A stretch of 64,000 nt of DNA, taken from the NCBI RefSeq assembly GCF_013307205.1, contig NZ_CP028940.1:1285702-1349701 (forward strand), written 5' to 3'. The notes below the pieces were generated by a model. The model was not told the DNA's origin, did no database searches, and saw nothing but the letters and a program-made list of their open reading frames with translations. The position numbers and the translations under genes were made by a program. Positions 41,184-52,006 of the stretch are shown here, piece after piece. Each line of letters begins with the position of its first letter. Position 1 is the first letter of the stretch. This DNA is from Polynucleobacter arcticus (GTDB lineage: Bacteria; Pseudomonadota; Gammaproteobacteria; Burkholderiales; Burkholderiaceae).

Positions 41184-44100
41184 TTAATTGACTTCCGCAA
41201 TCTCACCTCTAGCAGAGATTAAAAAGGCCTTCGCTGGCTTATCTGGACGAATCCTACCGAGCTCCTGCTTGTAGTTGTTTAGTTGTGCGCGGTATTTGTT
41301 GTGAGTCCTACCGCCTACCTCGGGGATCGTGAGTTTGTAATCGAGGATGGCTAAGTGATCGTCGAACTCCACCAAGCGATCTAGGCGGAAGCTCTTGCCA
41401 TCTAGGCTCACAAGATCAATCTCATTCCAGGCCTGTACCCACTCATCATCGGTGAGGTAGGGCTTGAGACTGGGTGCACTCATCACACTCTGCACTCGCT
41501 CCATGAGTTTTTTGGCGCGTGCTTGATCAATGCTGAGCCAATCCATAAGCTCTTGCTCGCTTGGCATCGGAACTGTTACCTGGCTACCAGAGTGTGTAGT
41601 TAAGAACTCCAATAGTTTATGAAAATGCGTACCCTCTTCCAAAATCTCTGGATCGGGTTGCTCTAATACTTGCGCCCGCTCTTTTGCTTTTTTGGCAATT
41701 GCTAGTGCACCACTTTCAATATTGGCAATCGTTTCTTGATGAGATTGCTTGGCAGCATCCCATGACAATTGGAAATGATTCATTTGGAATGGTTCACTAC
41801 CGCTGGAATTAATCTTCTCTTGCTCTTGGGCTGGCGCTTCACCTAACTGGGTCATATCTAAGGTCTCTATCCCCGCTGCAAGCGCCCTGCCATACCAAGA
41901 TTTTTGGCTAATGCCATCTTTGATATGAGATTGAACGCCACTAATCCATAAACCTTGCTGCGCACGCGTCATGGCAACGTAGAGGACATTCCAATTTTCA
42001 TTCTCACTCACTTCATTCTCTTTTGCGTAGATTGCCGCGCGCCCCTCAGTCAAAGACTTGGCGGTGTAAAGAGAAAGGTGGCTTGGACTCACCTCATCCG
42101 GAGGCCAATCGAGTAGTACGCCACGATTGGGCGCTTTCCACTCGGTGTGGTTGGCATCGAGCATGACGACAAAGGGTGCTTCCAAGCCCTTGGCACCATG
42201 GATCGTCATAAGGCGGACACGCTTGTGCCGATCTTCCTCAGACATTTCGCTATCAAGATCTACTTCACCAATATCGTCTTCAGCCTCTGCTTCTACATCT
42301 CCCTCATCCGGGGTCTCATCATCGTCACCCCGACGCATCGCATTAATCTCTTCGATAAAGCGACTCAAGCTTGGATAACGACCACCATCCTGATTTAAGG
42401 CAAGCTCCAAGAAAGCATCTAAATTAGCTAATACTTGTGCACGCGCTAGATTTTGAGAGGCCACCGCATAACTGACTCGTAAATGACTCTCTTGATAAAT
42501 CAGATCCAGTAGATCGTGTACAGGTAATGCTTCACCCAGACCTCTCCAGCGCTCTAAATAGCGTGCCGCCCTCTGAACTTCTGCCTCAGAACTGCTTTGC
42601 AAGGCATCCCACCAAGAAACTTGAGTTTGACCCTGACTTTCGATATGGCTGTAGCTGTCGCCCACATGACTACTGAGCTTTTGCATTTGTTGCTCAGTAA
42701 AACCAAAGATAGGGCTACGTAATACTTGCGCCAGCGGCAAGTCATGTCTTGGGGATACCAAGACGGTGAGTAAAGCAATTAAGTCATCAATCTCTAGAGT
42801 ATTGAGCAGACCTCCTAAGCGAGAACTATCGTAAGCCAAGCCTGATTCACGCAGGGCTCGCTCAAATTGCGGCAAGTAGGCGCGGCGTTTGACGAGCAAG
42901 ATAAAGTCGCTAGCCCTTGCTGGTCGCCAGCACTCTTTACCATCTTTCTTATCAATCACTTGGCGTGTTGCCAGAACATGATGAATTAAGCGACTGACTT
43001 GTTGACCTTCCCAGTAGCGCTGCTGCACGCCAACAGTCAGGCCCGAATCCTCAATCGGATTATCCAGGGCACTACCAGTGCGTTCAACTTGGTCTTGCTC
43101 GACACGCTCAATCAGTGGCAATAACATCGCCTCACCCTTGGCGGCAAACTGATGATCAGCAATACCTTCTGCTGGCGCCTTCCAGTCCGTATCTTGCTCG
43201 GCAAACACATAACTTGATGGAACTGAATCCATCAAAAAAATACTATTTACAGCCTCATTAATTTGATCGGCATTTCTGCGGGTAGTGTTCTTTTCCAAAT
43301 ACTTCGCTTGCAAAGTAGATTCCAAAAATTTTCTAGCGCTAGTAAATAGTCTTGGGTCAGCACGGCGGAAGCGATAGATTGACTGCTTGGGATCGCCCAC
43401 AATAAATACGCTGGGACGAGATCCATCTTGGCCATAACCCTCTAGCCAAGAGCGCAATATCTGCCATTGCAGTGGATTGGTATCTTGAAACTCATCAATC
43501 AGAATGTGACTGTACTTGGCATCTAGTCTTGCCTGCAGGTAAGCGGCATTGGCTGGGTCGGCCATCAACTGACTAACACCAATTTCTAAGTCGTCAAAGT
43601 CTCGCACACGCATCGACTCTTTGGTCTTTTGCATATGACATAGCATGGCTTCACTCATAGCAAACCAAGCGGCATTGATTGCACTAGCATCTTGATCTTT
43701 TTTCCAAGGGAACCATGCCTCATATGCATCTATCCAGGCATTCCGAATGGCGGCGATCTGCGTTGGGTCGCCGCCAGTCGTAGCAAGGTACTTTTGCATC
43801 GGCGAGGAGATCTTAGCGATATCTTCCAATGGAGTGAGTGTGCTTTTAGCGTAGAAACAGATTTGCCATTCATCTGCAATCTCCGCGATAGATTGCCCTG
43901 CTGCGTGAAGCGCAATTGCCCTCTGAATCAGTGGCACCCTTTTATTGTGAGTGGCAGTGCTATTACTGAAGCAATCGAGCATCACCTGTAAGTCTTCTTT
44001 TGTGCCAGGGCGTCGCCAAAATTCTTCTAGCGGGTTTGGTAAAGACAAATTGGGTAGGCATTGCGCTAAAGCCTCGACCGGACTGATGCCCCTAGCCTTG

Positions 44101-44720
44101 CAAGAAGCCAAAAAGAATGTCCAAGCGCCTCTTTGTTTAAAGAGGCTGTAATTGCCCATCAAGAACTTATCAGTCTCAAAGGCGCCAAACTCTCTGAGCA
44201 AAACATCGTAGTGTTTTTTAAGATCAGCAGGTAAATCTCCCCACCAGTCCTGCATGCACTCTTCTTGCAAGCGCTTGGCGTCCTCACGAAGATTAAATCC
44301 TGGCTGCACCTCTGCTGAGATTGGCGCCGCTCCGAGCAGCCTACCGAACCATCCATGAAAGGTGTCAATCACAATTGATTGAGGACTCATCAAAACCTTG
44401 AGATACAGGGCCCTTGCTTGCGGTAGCAACTTCTTAGCCTCCACATCATCCAAGCCTCTGATTGTGAGCTCATGCATGAGTTGCTCGTCCGTCATTTGAG
44501 AAAACTGCTCTAGCAATCCGTATAAGCGGTCACGCATCTCTTGCGCAGCTTTACGAGTAAAGGTCAGAGCAAGAATCTCTTGAGGTTTAGCACCAGCCAG
44601 CAATAAGCGCACCATGCGAGCCACCAAGAGCCAAGTCTTGCCACTGCCAGCACACGCGGAAACAATAACTGAATTATTCGGGCTGCAGGCTAGGGGGTAA
44701 TCAAACTTATCGTTCACCAC
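41184..44720 (-). CDS. UvrD-like helicase-nuclease of AddA type
   Basis: 1178 residues. N-terminal superfamily 1 helicase motifs are SACAGSGKTWLLVARM (Walker A), SHILIDEFQDTNPLQWQILR, and KRVRLMTIHGAKGLEAPFVV. The C-terminal PD-(D/E)xK nuclease shows RLDRLVEFDDHLAILDYKLT followed by RAQLNNYKQEL. It processes double-strand ends with the partner encoded upstream (overlap of seven bases). The architecture is AddA rather than RecB. Confidence 0.88.
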   Translation of the reverse strand: MVNDKFDYPLACSPNNSVIVSACAGSGKTWLLVARMVRLLLAGAKPQEILALTFTRKAAQEMRDRLYGLLEQFSQMTDEQLMHELTIRGLDDVEAKKLLPQARALYLKVLMSPQSIVIDTFHGWFGRLLGAAPISAEVQPGFNLREDAKRLQEECMQDWWGDLPADLKKHYDVLLREFGAFETDKFLMGNYSLFKQRGAWTFFLASCKARGISPVEALAQCLPNLSLPNPLEEFWRRPGTKEDLQVMLDCFSNSTATHNKRVPLIQRAIALHAAGQSIAEIADEWQICFYAKSTLTPLEDIAKISSPMQKYLATTGGDPTQIAAIRNAWIDAYEAWFPWKKDQDASAINAAWFAMSEAMLCHMQKTKESMRVRDFDDLEIGVSQLMADPANAAYLQARLDAKYSHILIDEFQDTNPLQWQILRSWLEGYGQDGSRPSVFIVGDPKQSIYRFRRADPRLFTSARKFLESTLQAKYLEKNTTRRNADQINEAVNSIFLMDSVPSSYVFAEQDTDWKAPAEGIADHQFAAKGEAMLLPLIERVEQDQVERTGSALDNPIEDSGLTVGVQQRYWEGQQVSRLIHHVLATRQVIDKKDGKECWRPARASDFILLVKRRAYLPQFERALRESGLAYDSSRLGGLLNTLEIDDLIALLTVLVSPRHDLPLAQVLRSPIFGFTEQQMQKLSSHVGDSYSHIESQGQTQVSWWDALQSSSEAEVQRAARYLERWRGLGEALPVHDLLDLIYQESHLRVSYAVASQNLARAQVLANLDAFLELALNQDGGRYPSLSRFIEEINAMRRGDDDETPDEGDVEAEAEDDIGEVDLDSEMSEEDRHKRVRLMTIHGAKGLEAPFVVMLDANHTEWKAPNRGVLLDWPPDEVSPSHLSLYTAKSLTEGRAAIYAKENEVSENENWNVLYVAMTRAQQGLWISGVQSHIKDGISQKSWYGRALAAGIETLDMTQLGEAPAQEQEKINSSGSEPFQMNHFQLSWDAAKQSHQETIANIESGALAIAKKAKERAQVLEQPDPEILEEGTHFHKLLEFLTTHSGSQVTVPMPSEQELMDWLSIDQARAKKLMERVQSVMSAPSLKPYLTDDEWVQAWNEIDLVSLDGKSFRLDRLVEFDDHLAILDYKLTIPEVGGRTHNKYRAQLNNYKQELGRIRPDKPAKAFLISARGEIAEVN

Positions 44721-47707
44721 ATCCCCTTTCTACAAATGCCTCTAGCTTCGCAATACTGGCAAACGCTATCAGGTGCAAAGGCTTTCATGGGCTTGCGCGC
44801 CCATAGGACTTCTAGGTCTTCATTCAGTTGATCCGAAAACTGCTCCATCATCTCCGGCATCTGCTCCACCGAATATGCTCTGACAATTTTGTCCTCGGCT
44901 TTCTTAAGATCTGCTTTTAATGAAACCCACTCGGCCTGCTCAATGGTGCGCCCAGGAAGATGTGCTGCAATGGCATTCTCATTTACAGCGCGGGCATAGA
45001 TTAGTAATTGCGGATCATCTAATAGACGCTCCGCTCGCTTCTTGATTTTAGTGATGCCTTGGTTCTTGTAATCAATGACTGCTGCGGCAGTAGGATTATT
45101 AGCATTTACATCAAAGCGGTCGGCGCGCCCCGCAATCCCAATCTCTCTCTGCACCCCATCAGGGTCAGTCATCGTCACCATGAATCCAACTGGTAACTCT
45201 GCATCGTGATATTGCCAACCATCTGCCTCACGCTTTAGCTGCCAATCTACAAAGTTAGGAATCTGCTTTTGCCAATCGCGTAAAGTACCCGTGACCCTAG
45301 CATCATCCTTAATCAAGCGCTCAAACTCTTTTTCGGAGTGCTTTGTAAGATGTTCTTGCATCCAATCACGACGTGCATCTTCACCTTGATGAATACTCGA
45401 CAGAGATTTTTTCTCTTCCGTTTTTAATGCCTGAAAGAAGTTTTTTAATAAGGTGTGTAGTACCTGCCCTGCTAATGAGGCATCAAACCCCTCCTCAAAT
45501 TCTTTTGCCTTACGCAAACCCAAGATGCTGCGAACATAGTATCGATAAGGACAATCTCTTAATGCTTTATAAGCGCTAGGAGACATGCTAATCGGCAAAG
45601 CAATATCTGAGTTAACCGTTACAACTGACTCCAGCAATGGAGCGGAGTGACCTACATGGGTGTCAGACCTTGCCTCTAATATTGGCCAATCTGGAAGTTG
45701 GGTACGTAGGCGACTAATCCAAGCTGATGGCCTGAGGGGCTCACCGCTTTTACTTTTACTTTGCCAAAGCAAATCCACCTGAGGACAAGAGATTAACAGT
45801 TGGGACAAGTCCCTTGCTTGCTGAATATATTGCGCCGTAACAGTAGAGGCTTTTAATAAACGATTGAGCGTATCCGAGAAAAATAATGGCGGCTCAGAAA
45901 ATGCTGGCAACTGTTGTTCATCGCAGCCCACCAAGACAACAGCATCAAACTCACGCAAACGTGTTGAGCTCAGAGGCAGAATACTCAAAGTTGCCTCGGC
46001 CTGCTGACCTACTTCTTGATAAGAGGCTTCTTCAATAATCGTCTTGAGTAAGCTCAGCCATTCTGGTAAGCGCATAGCGACCTGTCGGTAAGTCCCCGTA
46101 CCTAAATCAAAGGTCTTGAGTACTTCTAGCAATTGCTTGCCGGCAGAATCTTTTTCAAGTTGCTGCGCCATACCCATCTCTTGTAGATTAGCATTTAGAA
46201 GCGCATAGGCATTTTCACAATCAAGCTTGAGCTCTAACCACTGAACGTGATGTCGTTGCAAGAAAGTGAGCAACCCCAAGAGTGACTCATGAGGCACGCT
46301 ACCACGCGATGATGAATAAGCATTGGCTCTCTCAATAGCCATTCTGAAGGTTTCCCAACCCGACTTCGCTTGGCTTGCAATCAAGATGTCTTCAAGCTGC
46401 GCAATCAGGCTGACACAGGCCTCTGCCGGCCTTTGCAATGTATGCGCAATATCAAAAAATGGATTTTGTAAAAACTCGAGCAAGGCGCTTGCACTCGGCC
46501 CTTCTTTGGGCGAGCGAATCAGCTCTAACCAACTATTGAGCGATGCGGCAGCACGGGTGGTTGACAGCTTCCAACCGGTTTCATCACGAATGCGAAGACT
46601 GGGGCCAAAGCGTGACAACAAAGCCCGCGCCCTCCTTGCGGCCAAACGATCTTGTGCAACTAAAGCAATATTGGTCTTACCGGCAATTAAGTGTGACTCA
46701 ATAGATTTGGCCGCTGCCCAAGCCAATTCCTCAAAGCGTCTAGCTGCTAGCAACTTCCAGCCATTGTGAAAGCTGGCTTGAATATTACGATCAATCAGCA
46801 TCTGTTGTTCATCATCTACTGGCTTGAGCTGCCCTTCCAGATCTTGACCAGTTAATGCTTCAGACCACAGGGCTACTGAATGCCAATCCATTCCAATACT
46901 CACTACAGGGGCAAATTGTGAATACTCAAACAAATACTGAGAGATCGCCTCTTGATCAATTGGCTTAGGATCGGCAGTCTCTACCCAAATCAAAGGTCTT
47001 GCCAGAGATTGATTGGCGCTTGCTACTTGCAAATGGGCAGCTAATGCAAAATGCTTACGTATGACAGGATCCCCAGGGCTACTAAGGTAGCGCCAGAAAG
47101 CCAACAAAACTGTGGATTCTTGATCAACGACTTTTCGGGATAACCCAACGTAGGCTTTAGCGATCGCTTGATCTAATAGCGTTTCTACTTTCTTGACCCA
47201 CAACTCTGCATCGAGAGTTTGGTTTTGCACTAAGGTATTAATCTCGCTTTGCATTAGCGGCACGACTGCTTCTGACAATGCATCGCATGCATCGATCACC
47301 GCTTGCGCTAAACCCCAAGCTCCCGCTTCACTCTCAGCCTTAAACCAGCTTTGCAATGTTTTGTGTTTGCGTAGATTGATGTAAACAGATAACCAACGCT
47401 CAAGATCCGTTTGTTTCTTGGGAAACTTCCATGCACCTGGCGCTGCTTCTAGCCAGTCGTTAAAACTCATGACTTGAGGTAAGAATGCGATATGGCTGGG
47501 TAGATTATTGGGTCGATACTTTTCTAGAGCCGCCCTGACACCCATCAGCGGTCCAGCAGTGCTCAGTACCACCAAGGGGCGCTGGTTTGTTTGCACCGCA
47601 CAATTCCAAATGCCCTTTGCAAGCTCTTTAAGCGCGCCCGCATTGGGTGTAACGGCCCAAGCATGAGGCCGCTCTTGATGAGAAAGCGTTGGAAATGGCT
47701 GAAACAT
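44714..47707 (-). CDS. AddB-like nuclease subunit
   Basis: 997 residues. A degenerate helicase-like N-terminus precedes a C-terminal nuclease: YKALRDCPYRYYVRSILGL, GRADRFDVNANNPTAAAVID followed by YKNQ. Four cysteines, one in DCPYRYYV and three in CQYCEARGICRKG, form the AddB-type Fe-S cluster. It forms the double-strand-break resection complex with the AddA-like protein downstream. The translation units overlap. Confidence 0.87.
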   Translation of the reverse strand: MFQPFPTLSHQERPHAWAVTPNAGALKELAKGIWNCAVQTNQRPLVVLSTAGPLMGVRAALEKYRPNNLPSHIAFLPQVMSFNDWLEAAPGAWKFPKKQTDLERWLSVYINLRKHKTLQSWFKAESEAGAWGLAQAVIDACDALSEAVVPLMQSEINTLVQNQTLDAELWVKKVETLLDQAIAKAYVGLSRKVVDQESTVLLAFWRYLSSPGDPVIRKHFALAAHLQVASANQSLARPLIWVETADPKPIDQEAISQYLFEYSQFAPVVSIGMDWHSVALWSEALTGQDLEGQLKPVDDEQQMLIDRNIQASFHNGWKLLAARRFEELAWAAAKSIESHLIAGKTNIALVAQDRLAARRARALLSRFGPSLRIRDETGWKLSTTRAAASLNSWLELIRSPKEGPSASALLEFLQNPFFDIAHTLQRPAEACVSLIAQLEDILIASQAKSGWETFRMAIERANAYSSSRGSVPHESLLGLLTFLQRHHVQWLELKLDCENAYALLNANLQEMGMAQQLEKDSAGKQLLEVLKTFDLGTGTYRQVAMRLPEWLSLLKTIIEEASYQEVGQQAEATLSILPLSSTRLREFDAVVLVGCDEQQLPAFSEPPLFFSDTLNRLLKASTVTAQYIQQARDLSQLLISCPQVDLLWQSKSKSGEPLRPSAWISRLRTQLPDWPILEARSDTHVGHSAPLLESVVTVNSDIALPISMSPSAYKALRDCPYRYYVRSILGLRKAKEFEEGFDASLAGQVLHTLLKNFFQALKTEEKKSLSSIHQGEDARRDWMQEHLTKHSEKEFERLIKDDARVTGTLRDWQKQIPNFVDWQLKREADGWQYHDAELPVGFMVTMTDPDGVQREIGIAGRADRFDVNANNPTAAAVIDYKNQGITKIKKRAERLLDDPQLLIYARAVNENAIAAHLPGRTIEQAEWVSLKADLKKAEDKIVRAYSVEQMPEMMEQFSDQLNEDLEVLWARKPMKAFAPDSVCQYCEARGICRKGMW

Positions 47708-47835
47708 GCGAAATGGAGTTGGTCTTGTTTTAGGGCTGATTGAGAGTTTTGGGCAAAAAGCTTAGCTTATTGCTAATATTAGCTTTGTATTGCAATCACT
47801 ATATAAAACTAAGTAAGACCAAATAAGGAATTTTC

Positions 47836-48162
47836 ATGAGTGCCGGCATCAAATATGTAACTGACGCTTCTTTCGAGCAAGACGTTCTCAAGTCCGATAA
47901 ACCTGTATTGCTCGACTTCTGGGCTGAGTGGTGTGGCCCTTGCAAGATGATCGGCCCTATCCTTGAGGAGCTCGCTGGCGAGTACGGCGATAAGATCCAA
48001 ATTGCCAAGATGAACGTCGATGAGAACCAAGGTGTTCCTGCCCAGTTCAATATTCGGGGCATTCCGACATTGATTCTCTTTAAGAACGGCACTGTTGCTG
48101 CTCAAAAAGTAGGCGCTTTGGCTAAATCCCAGTTGACTGCATTTATTGATAGTCATCTGTAA
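47836..48162 (+). CDS. trxA: Thioredoxin 1
   Basis: 108 residues. The active site is [15 protein letters not shown] (WCGPC), with the cis-proline in [13 protein letters not shown]. It reduces protein disulfides in the cytoplasm. An independent terminator follows. The upstream gene is divergent. Confidence 0.97.
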   Translation: MSAGIKYVTDASFEQDVLKSDKPVLLDFWAEWCGPCKMIGPILEELAGEYGDKIQIAKMNVDENQGVPAQFNIRGIPTLILFKNGTVAAQKVGALAKSQLTAFIDSHL

Positions 48163-48174
48163 ATAGTCCCAGAT

Positions 48175-48205
48175 CACAGGTTCACTGAGTGAGCCTGTGG
48201 TTTTT
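48175..48205 (+). terminator. Rho-independent terminator of trxA
   Basis: Stem CACAGGTTCAC/GTGAGCCTGTG with a short loop (one G-T pair), followed by TTTTT, 13 bases after the trxA stop. Confidence 0.85.
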
Positions 48206-48373
48206 AACGGTTTTTAGTGTAATATCTAATTCATCAGTATTCCAACGCACTTTCAGTGCCCCTCTTTTTAGTAGACTCCCCCAAATTTCTGTTTTCCCCA
48301 AATCTGTCTGATGTCCATCTAGACAGCAATACCCCAAAACACATTCATATCCTTATTTACACCCGAGAACCAC

Positions 48374-49636
48374 ATGCAATTATCTGAACTCAAAGTACTC
48401 CACGTATCCGCCCTGCTTGAAATGGCAGCTAGCCTGGAAATTGAAAACACCCAACGGATGCGCAAACAAGAATTGATGTTTGCCATTCTCAAGAAGCGCG
48501 CTAAAGAAGGTGAATCCGTTTTCGGTGACGGTACTTTGGAGGTATTGCCTGATGGCTTTGGTTTCTTACGCTCTCCAGATGCCTCTTACATGGCCTCTCC
48601 GGACGATATCTATATTTCTCCCGCACAGATCCGCCGCTTTAACCTGCATACTGGTGATAGCGTTGAAGGTGAAGTTCGTACCCCTAAAGATGGTGAGCGT
48701 TACTTTGCACTAGTTAAAGTGGACAAGATCAATGGTTTGGCTCCTGAGGCCTTGAAGAACCGCATCATGTTCGAGAACTTAACGCCACTGCACCCAAATC
48801 GTGTCATTCAGTTAGAGCGTGATATCAAAGCTGAAGAAAATTTAACTGGTCGCATCATCGACATGATCTCCCCGATTGGCTATGGCCAGCGTGGCTTGAT
48901 CGTGTCTTCACCTAAGTCCGGTAAGACCGTGATGATGCAGCACATCGCTCATGCGATCTCTGCAAATAATCCTGATGCGATCTTGATCGTATTGCTTGTT
49001 GATGAGCGTCCTGAAGAGGTTACTGAAATGCAGCGCTCTGTACGCGGCGAAGTGGTTGCCTCGACTTTTGATGAGCCAGCAGTGCGTCACGTTCAAGTTG
49101 CCGAGATGGTGATTGAAAAAGCGAAGCGCTTGGTAGAGATGAAAAAAGATGTCATCATCTTGCTCGATTCGATTACCCGCCTTGCTCGTGCTTACAACAC
49201 CGTGATTCCTTCATCCGGAAAAGTACTTTCTGGTGGTGTGGATGCAAACGCATTACAACGTCCAAAGCGCTTCTTCGGTGCAGCGCGTAACGTTGAAGAA
49301 GGTGGCTCACTCACCATCATTGCAACCGCCTTGATTGAAACTGGTAGCCGTATGGATGACCTCATCTATGAAGAATTCAAAGGTACCGGCAACATGGAAG
49401 TTCACCTTGAGCGTCGTTTGGCTGAGCGTCGTGTTTACCCATCGATTAACCTCAACAAGTCCGGCACCCGCCGTGAAGAATTGCTGGTTAAAGCAGAAAA
49501 CCTCCAGAAAATTTGGGTTTTACGTAAATTGCTGGCCGATATGGACGATATTGAGGCGATGAACTTTATCGTCGATAAACTCAAATCCACCAAAAATAAT
49601 GGTGAATTCTTCGATTTAATGCGTAAGGGTGGCTAA
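48374..49636 (+). CDS. rho: Transcription termination factor Rho
   Basis: 420 residues, standard Rho length. RNA-binding domain: [20 protein letters not shown]. ATPase: [20 protein letters not shown] (P-loop) and [20 protein letters not shown] (Walker B). Secondary RNA-binding loops follow, including [20 protein letters not shown]. The long leader (48206-48373) is consistent with the autoregulated rho leader. The trxA-rho order is common in proteobacteria. Confidence 0.97.
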   Translation: MQLSELKVLHVSALLEMAASLEIENTQRMRKQELMFAILKKRAKEGESVFGDGTLEVLPDGFGFLRSPDASYMASPDDIYISPAQIRRFNLHTGDSVEGEVRTPKDGERYFALVKVDKINGLAPEALKNRIMFENLTPLHPNRVIQLERDIKAEENLTGRIIDMISPIGYGQRGLIVSSPKSGKTVMMQHIAHAISANNPDAILIVLLVDERPEEVTEMQRSVRGEVVASTFDEPAVRHVQVAEMVIEKAKRLVEMKKDVIILLDSITRLARAYNTVIPSSGKVLSGGVDANALQRPKRFFGAARNVEEGGSLTIIATALIETGSRMDDLIYEEFKGTGNMEVHLERRLAERRVYPSINLNKSGTRREELLVKAENLQKIWVLRKLLADMDDIEAMNFIVDKLKSTKNNGEFFDLMRKGG

Positions 49637-49794
49637 TTTAACCATTCCAAGTAGGTAAAAGCGGGCTTTATTGCTGATTTCATGGCATAATTTCGCCTTT
49701 ACTGCTTTACTAATTTGCATTTAACTTGGGTAAGTATTTGGGTCCGGTGTTTATATACCTCCACCAAACGGCTGCCTGCTAATAGGACTCAATA

Positions 49795-50142
49795 ATGAAA
49801 CCTGGCATTCACCCCGAATATCGTGAAATCGTCTTTGTAGACGTTTCTAATAACTTCAGCTTCAAGACTCGCTCCACTATGTCTACTAGAGAGACAATCA
49901 AGTGGGAAGATGGCAAGGAATATCCATTGTCCAAGATCGAGACTTCATCTGAGTCACACCCTTTCTACACTGGCACCCAAAAGATTATGGATACCGCAGG
50001 TCGTGTTGAGAAATTCCGTCAGAAGTTCGGTACTAAAGCAGTTGCTAAGGCAGCTGGTGATGGCGCCGCTAAAACTGCTGAGAAAAAAGCTGCTGCTGCA
50101 GAAGCAAAAGCTGCTGAAAAGCCAGCTAAAAAGAAGGCTTAA
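49795..50142 (+). CDS. rpmE2: Ribosomal protein L31 type B
   Basis: 115 residues. Type B L31 core: [33 protein letters not shown] region and [20 protein letters not shown], without the zinc cysteines of type A. The C-terminal 30 residues are Ala/Lys-rich ([20 protein letters not shown]), an extension beyond the usual 85-90 residues. A terminator follows. Confidence 0.95.
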   Translation: MKPGIHPEYREIVFVDVSNNFSFKTRSTMSTRETIKWEDGKEYPLSKIETSSESHPFYTGTQKIMDTAGRVEKFRQKFGTKAVAKAAGDGAAKTAEKKAAAAEAKAAEKPAKKKA

Positions 50143-50197
50143 TAATAGGCTTACTCAATACAGGGATTGGGCATTCGCCCTCCCCTGCGAGATAATG

Positions 50198-50221
50198 AAG
50201 GCAGCGTTTGCTGCCTTTTTT
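50198..50221 (+). terminator. Rho-independent terminator of rpmE2
   Basis: Stem AAGGCAGC/GCTGCCTT with GTTT loop and T-rich tail, 56 bases after rpmE2. Confidence 0.85.
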
Positions 50222-50275
50222 ATTGCCCGCTGTAGATGTACTAATTTGCATTGCCCTACTTGAGCTACCTAACGC

Positions 50276-52003
50276 ATGGTTAAACTCACCGCCGCTGCTA
50301 CCACCTCGATTCCCCGCATTATCATTTTTGCGTTGACCTTGATCTATGGTCTAGCTGGACTCTTTGCACGCGATCCCTGGAAAAATGAAGATGCTATCGG
50401 CTTTGGTGGCATGTGGGCTTTGCAGCAGGGCAAAACACTGGATTGGATTGTTCCGCACTTAGCTGGTCGCGATACTTCTCTTGGGGCGCCTTTCCCATAC
50501 TGGCTAGGTGCCACCCTCATGGATTGGTTTGGTCCATTAATCGGCATGAGTAATGCTGCTCGTCTCTATTCCGCAATCTGTTTCTTTTCTGCCGCCCTGG
50601 CAATTTGGTACGCCACTTACCTTTTAGGCCGTCGCCAAGAGGTACAACCAATGGCACTAGCAGTTGGCGGTCAACCGGGCCGTAAAAACTACGGCATGAC
50701 ATTGGCTGATGGGGCATTGCTGATTTTCTTGGCCTGTATCGGTCTGGCGCAACGCGCCCATGAGACCACGCCAATGATGGCGCAGCTCATGGGTATCAGT
50801 ATTGTGCTGTACGGCACAGTACGTGGGCTAGATAAGCCCTGGCAAGGCGGTCTGTGGACTGGCCTCGGAATAGCGATTGTTGCCCTCTCCAGCAATCTCA
50901 CGCTCAGCTTACTCATCGTGAGCTCTACCATCATTGCAGTGATTGCCAGTAATGCCAAGTTGCGCTTTCGCTGGACCTTAACTAGCACTGTATTGGGCCT
51001 CATTGGTTTTGCCATTTGGCCAGCACTTTGGTATCTCGGTAACCTGACTCCAGAATGGCAGCATACTGCATTAGAGGGCTGGCGCAATGTGCCAGAAATG
51101 CGACCCACTCCGTCCATTGAGTCCCTCGGATTTTTGAGTGTGAACTTTTGGGCTTATGCCTGGCCAATTTGGCCATTGGCCATCATTTCTCTCGCACATT
51201 GGGGTCGAGTAAAAGAAGCAGGTCAATGGCGCGCACCTCATCTTTGCATTCCACTCAGCTTGTTTGCCGCTTGCTTAATTTATGTTTTGTTCAGACTTGA
51301 AGCCAATGAACATGACTTGATCATTTTGATTCCGAGTCTCTCGATCATTGCTGCATTTAGTTTGCCAATTTTGAAACGCAGCCTCATTAGCTTCATCGAC
51401 TGGTTTGCGATGTTTAGCTTCACAATGATTGCCTTGGCCATTTGGATTATTTGGTTAGCAAAAATTACCGGCTATCCAGAATCTACTGCCGCCAATTTAG
51501 CGCGTCTCTTACCTGGCTTCCAGGCGCAATTTGATTACATCGGCTTTATAGTTGCCCTCCTGATTACTGCCGTGTGGCTGGCAATTGTGCGCTGGAGAAC
51601 TTCTCGTGCTCCAAAAGAAATCTGGCGCTGCCTCATTATTTCCGCATCCGGCACGACGCTCATGTGGGTGCTATTAATGACATTGTGGTTGCCAACTATT
51701 AATTACGCCAAGACCTACCGCTATGTCTCCGATCGTTTGGTAAGCATTATTGCTAACACCCCCGGATGCATTGATACCAGCAACCTAGGCCCCGCTCAAT
51801 TAGCCTCATTTAGCTATTTCACTAAACTACCTTTACGTGATGATCCTAGCTGTAATCTCATGCTGACCCATAGCTCTCTTGAGGCAAAGGCATACGCTAG
51901 CCTGAATAAAAAGACAATTGAATTGCTTTGGGAAGATCGCCGCGCAGCAGACCGAGATGAGCGTCTGCGCCTTTACCAAATTACACCTGCAGGCAAAGAA
52001 TAA
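50276..52003 (+). CDS. Polytopic GT39/ArnT-like glycosyltransferase
   Basis: 575 residues with about ten membrane helices. The N-terminus has LFARDPWKNEDAIGFGGMWA, an ArnT/PMT-like loop with acidic residues following the first helix, as in GT-C enzymes. A short soluble C-terminus follows. It likely transfers a sugar from a lipid carrier in the periplasm. The substrate is unknown. The MATE gene starts three bases later. Confidence 0.7.
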   Translation: MVKLTAAATTSIPRIIIFALTLIYGLAGLFARDPWKNEDAIGFGGMWALQQGKTLDWIVPHLAGRDTSLGAPFPYWLGATLMDWFGPLIGMSNAARLYSAICFFSAALAIWYATYLLGRRQEVQPMALAVGGQPGRKNYGMTLADGALLIFLACIGLAQRAHETTPMMAQLMGISIVLYGTVRGLDKPWQGGLWTGLGIAIVALSSNLTLSLLIVSSTIIAVIASNAKLRFRWTLTSTVLGLIGFAIWPALWYLGNLTPEWQHTALEGWRNVPEMRPTPSIESLGFLSVNFWAYAWPIWPLAIISLAHWGRVKEAGQWRAPHLCIPLSLFAACLIYVLFRLEANEHDLIILIPSLSIIAAFSLPILKRSLISFIDWFAMFSFTMIALAIWIIWLAKITGYPESTAANLARLLPGFQAQFDYIGFIVALLITAVWLAIVRWRTSRAPKEIWRCLIISASGTTLMWVLLMTLWLPTINYAKTYRYVSDRLVSIIANTPGCIDTSNLGPAQLASFSYFTKLPLRDDPSCNLMLTHSSLEAKAYASLNKKTIELLWEDRRAADRDERLRLYQITPAGKE

Positions 52004-52006
52004 ATC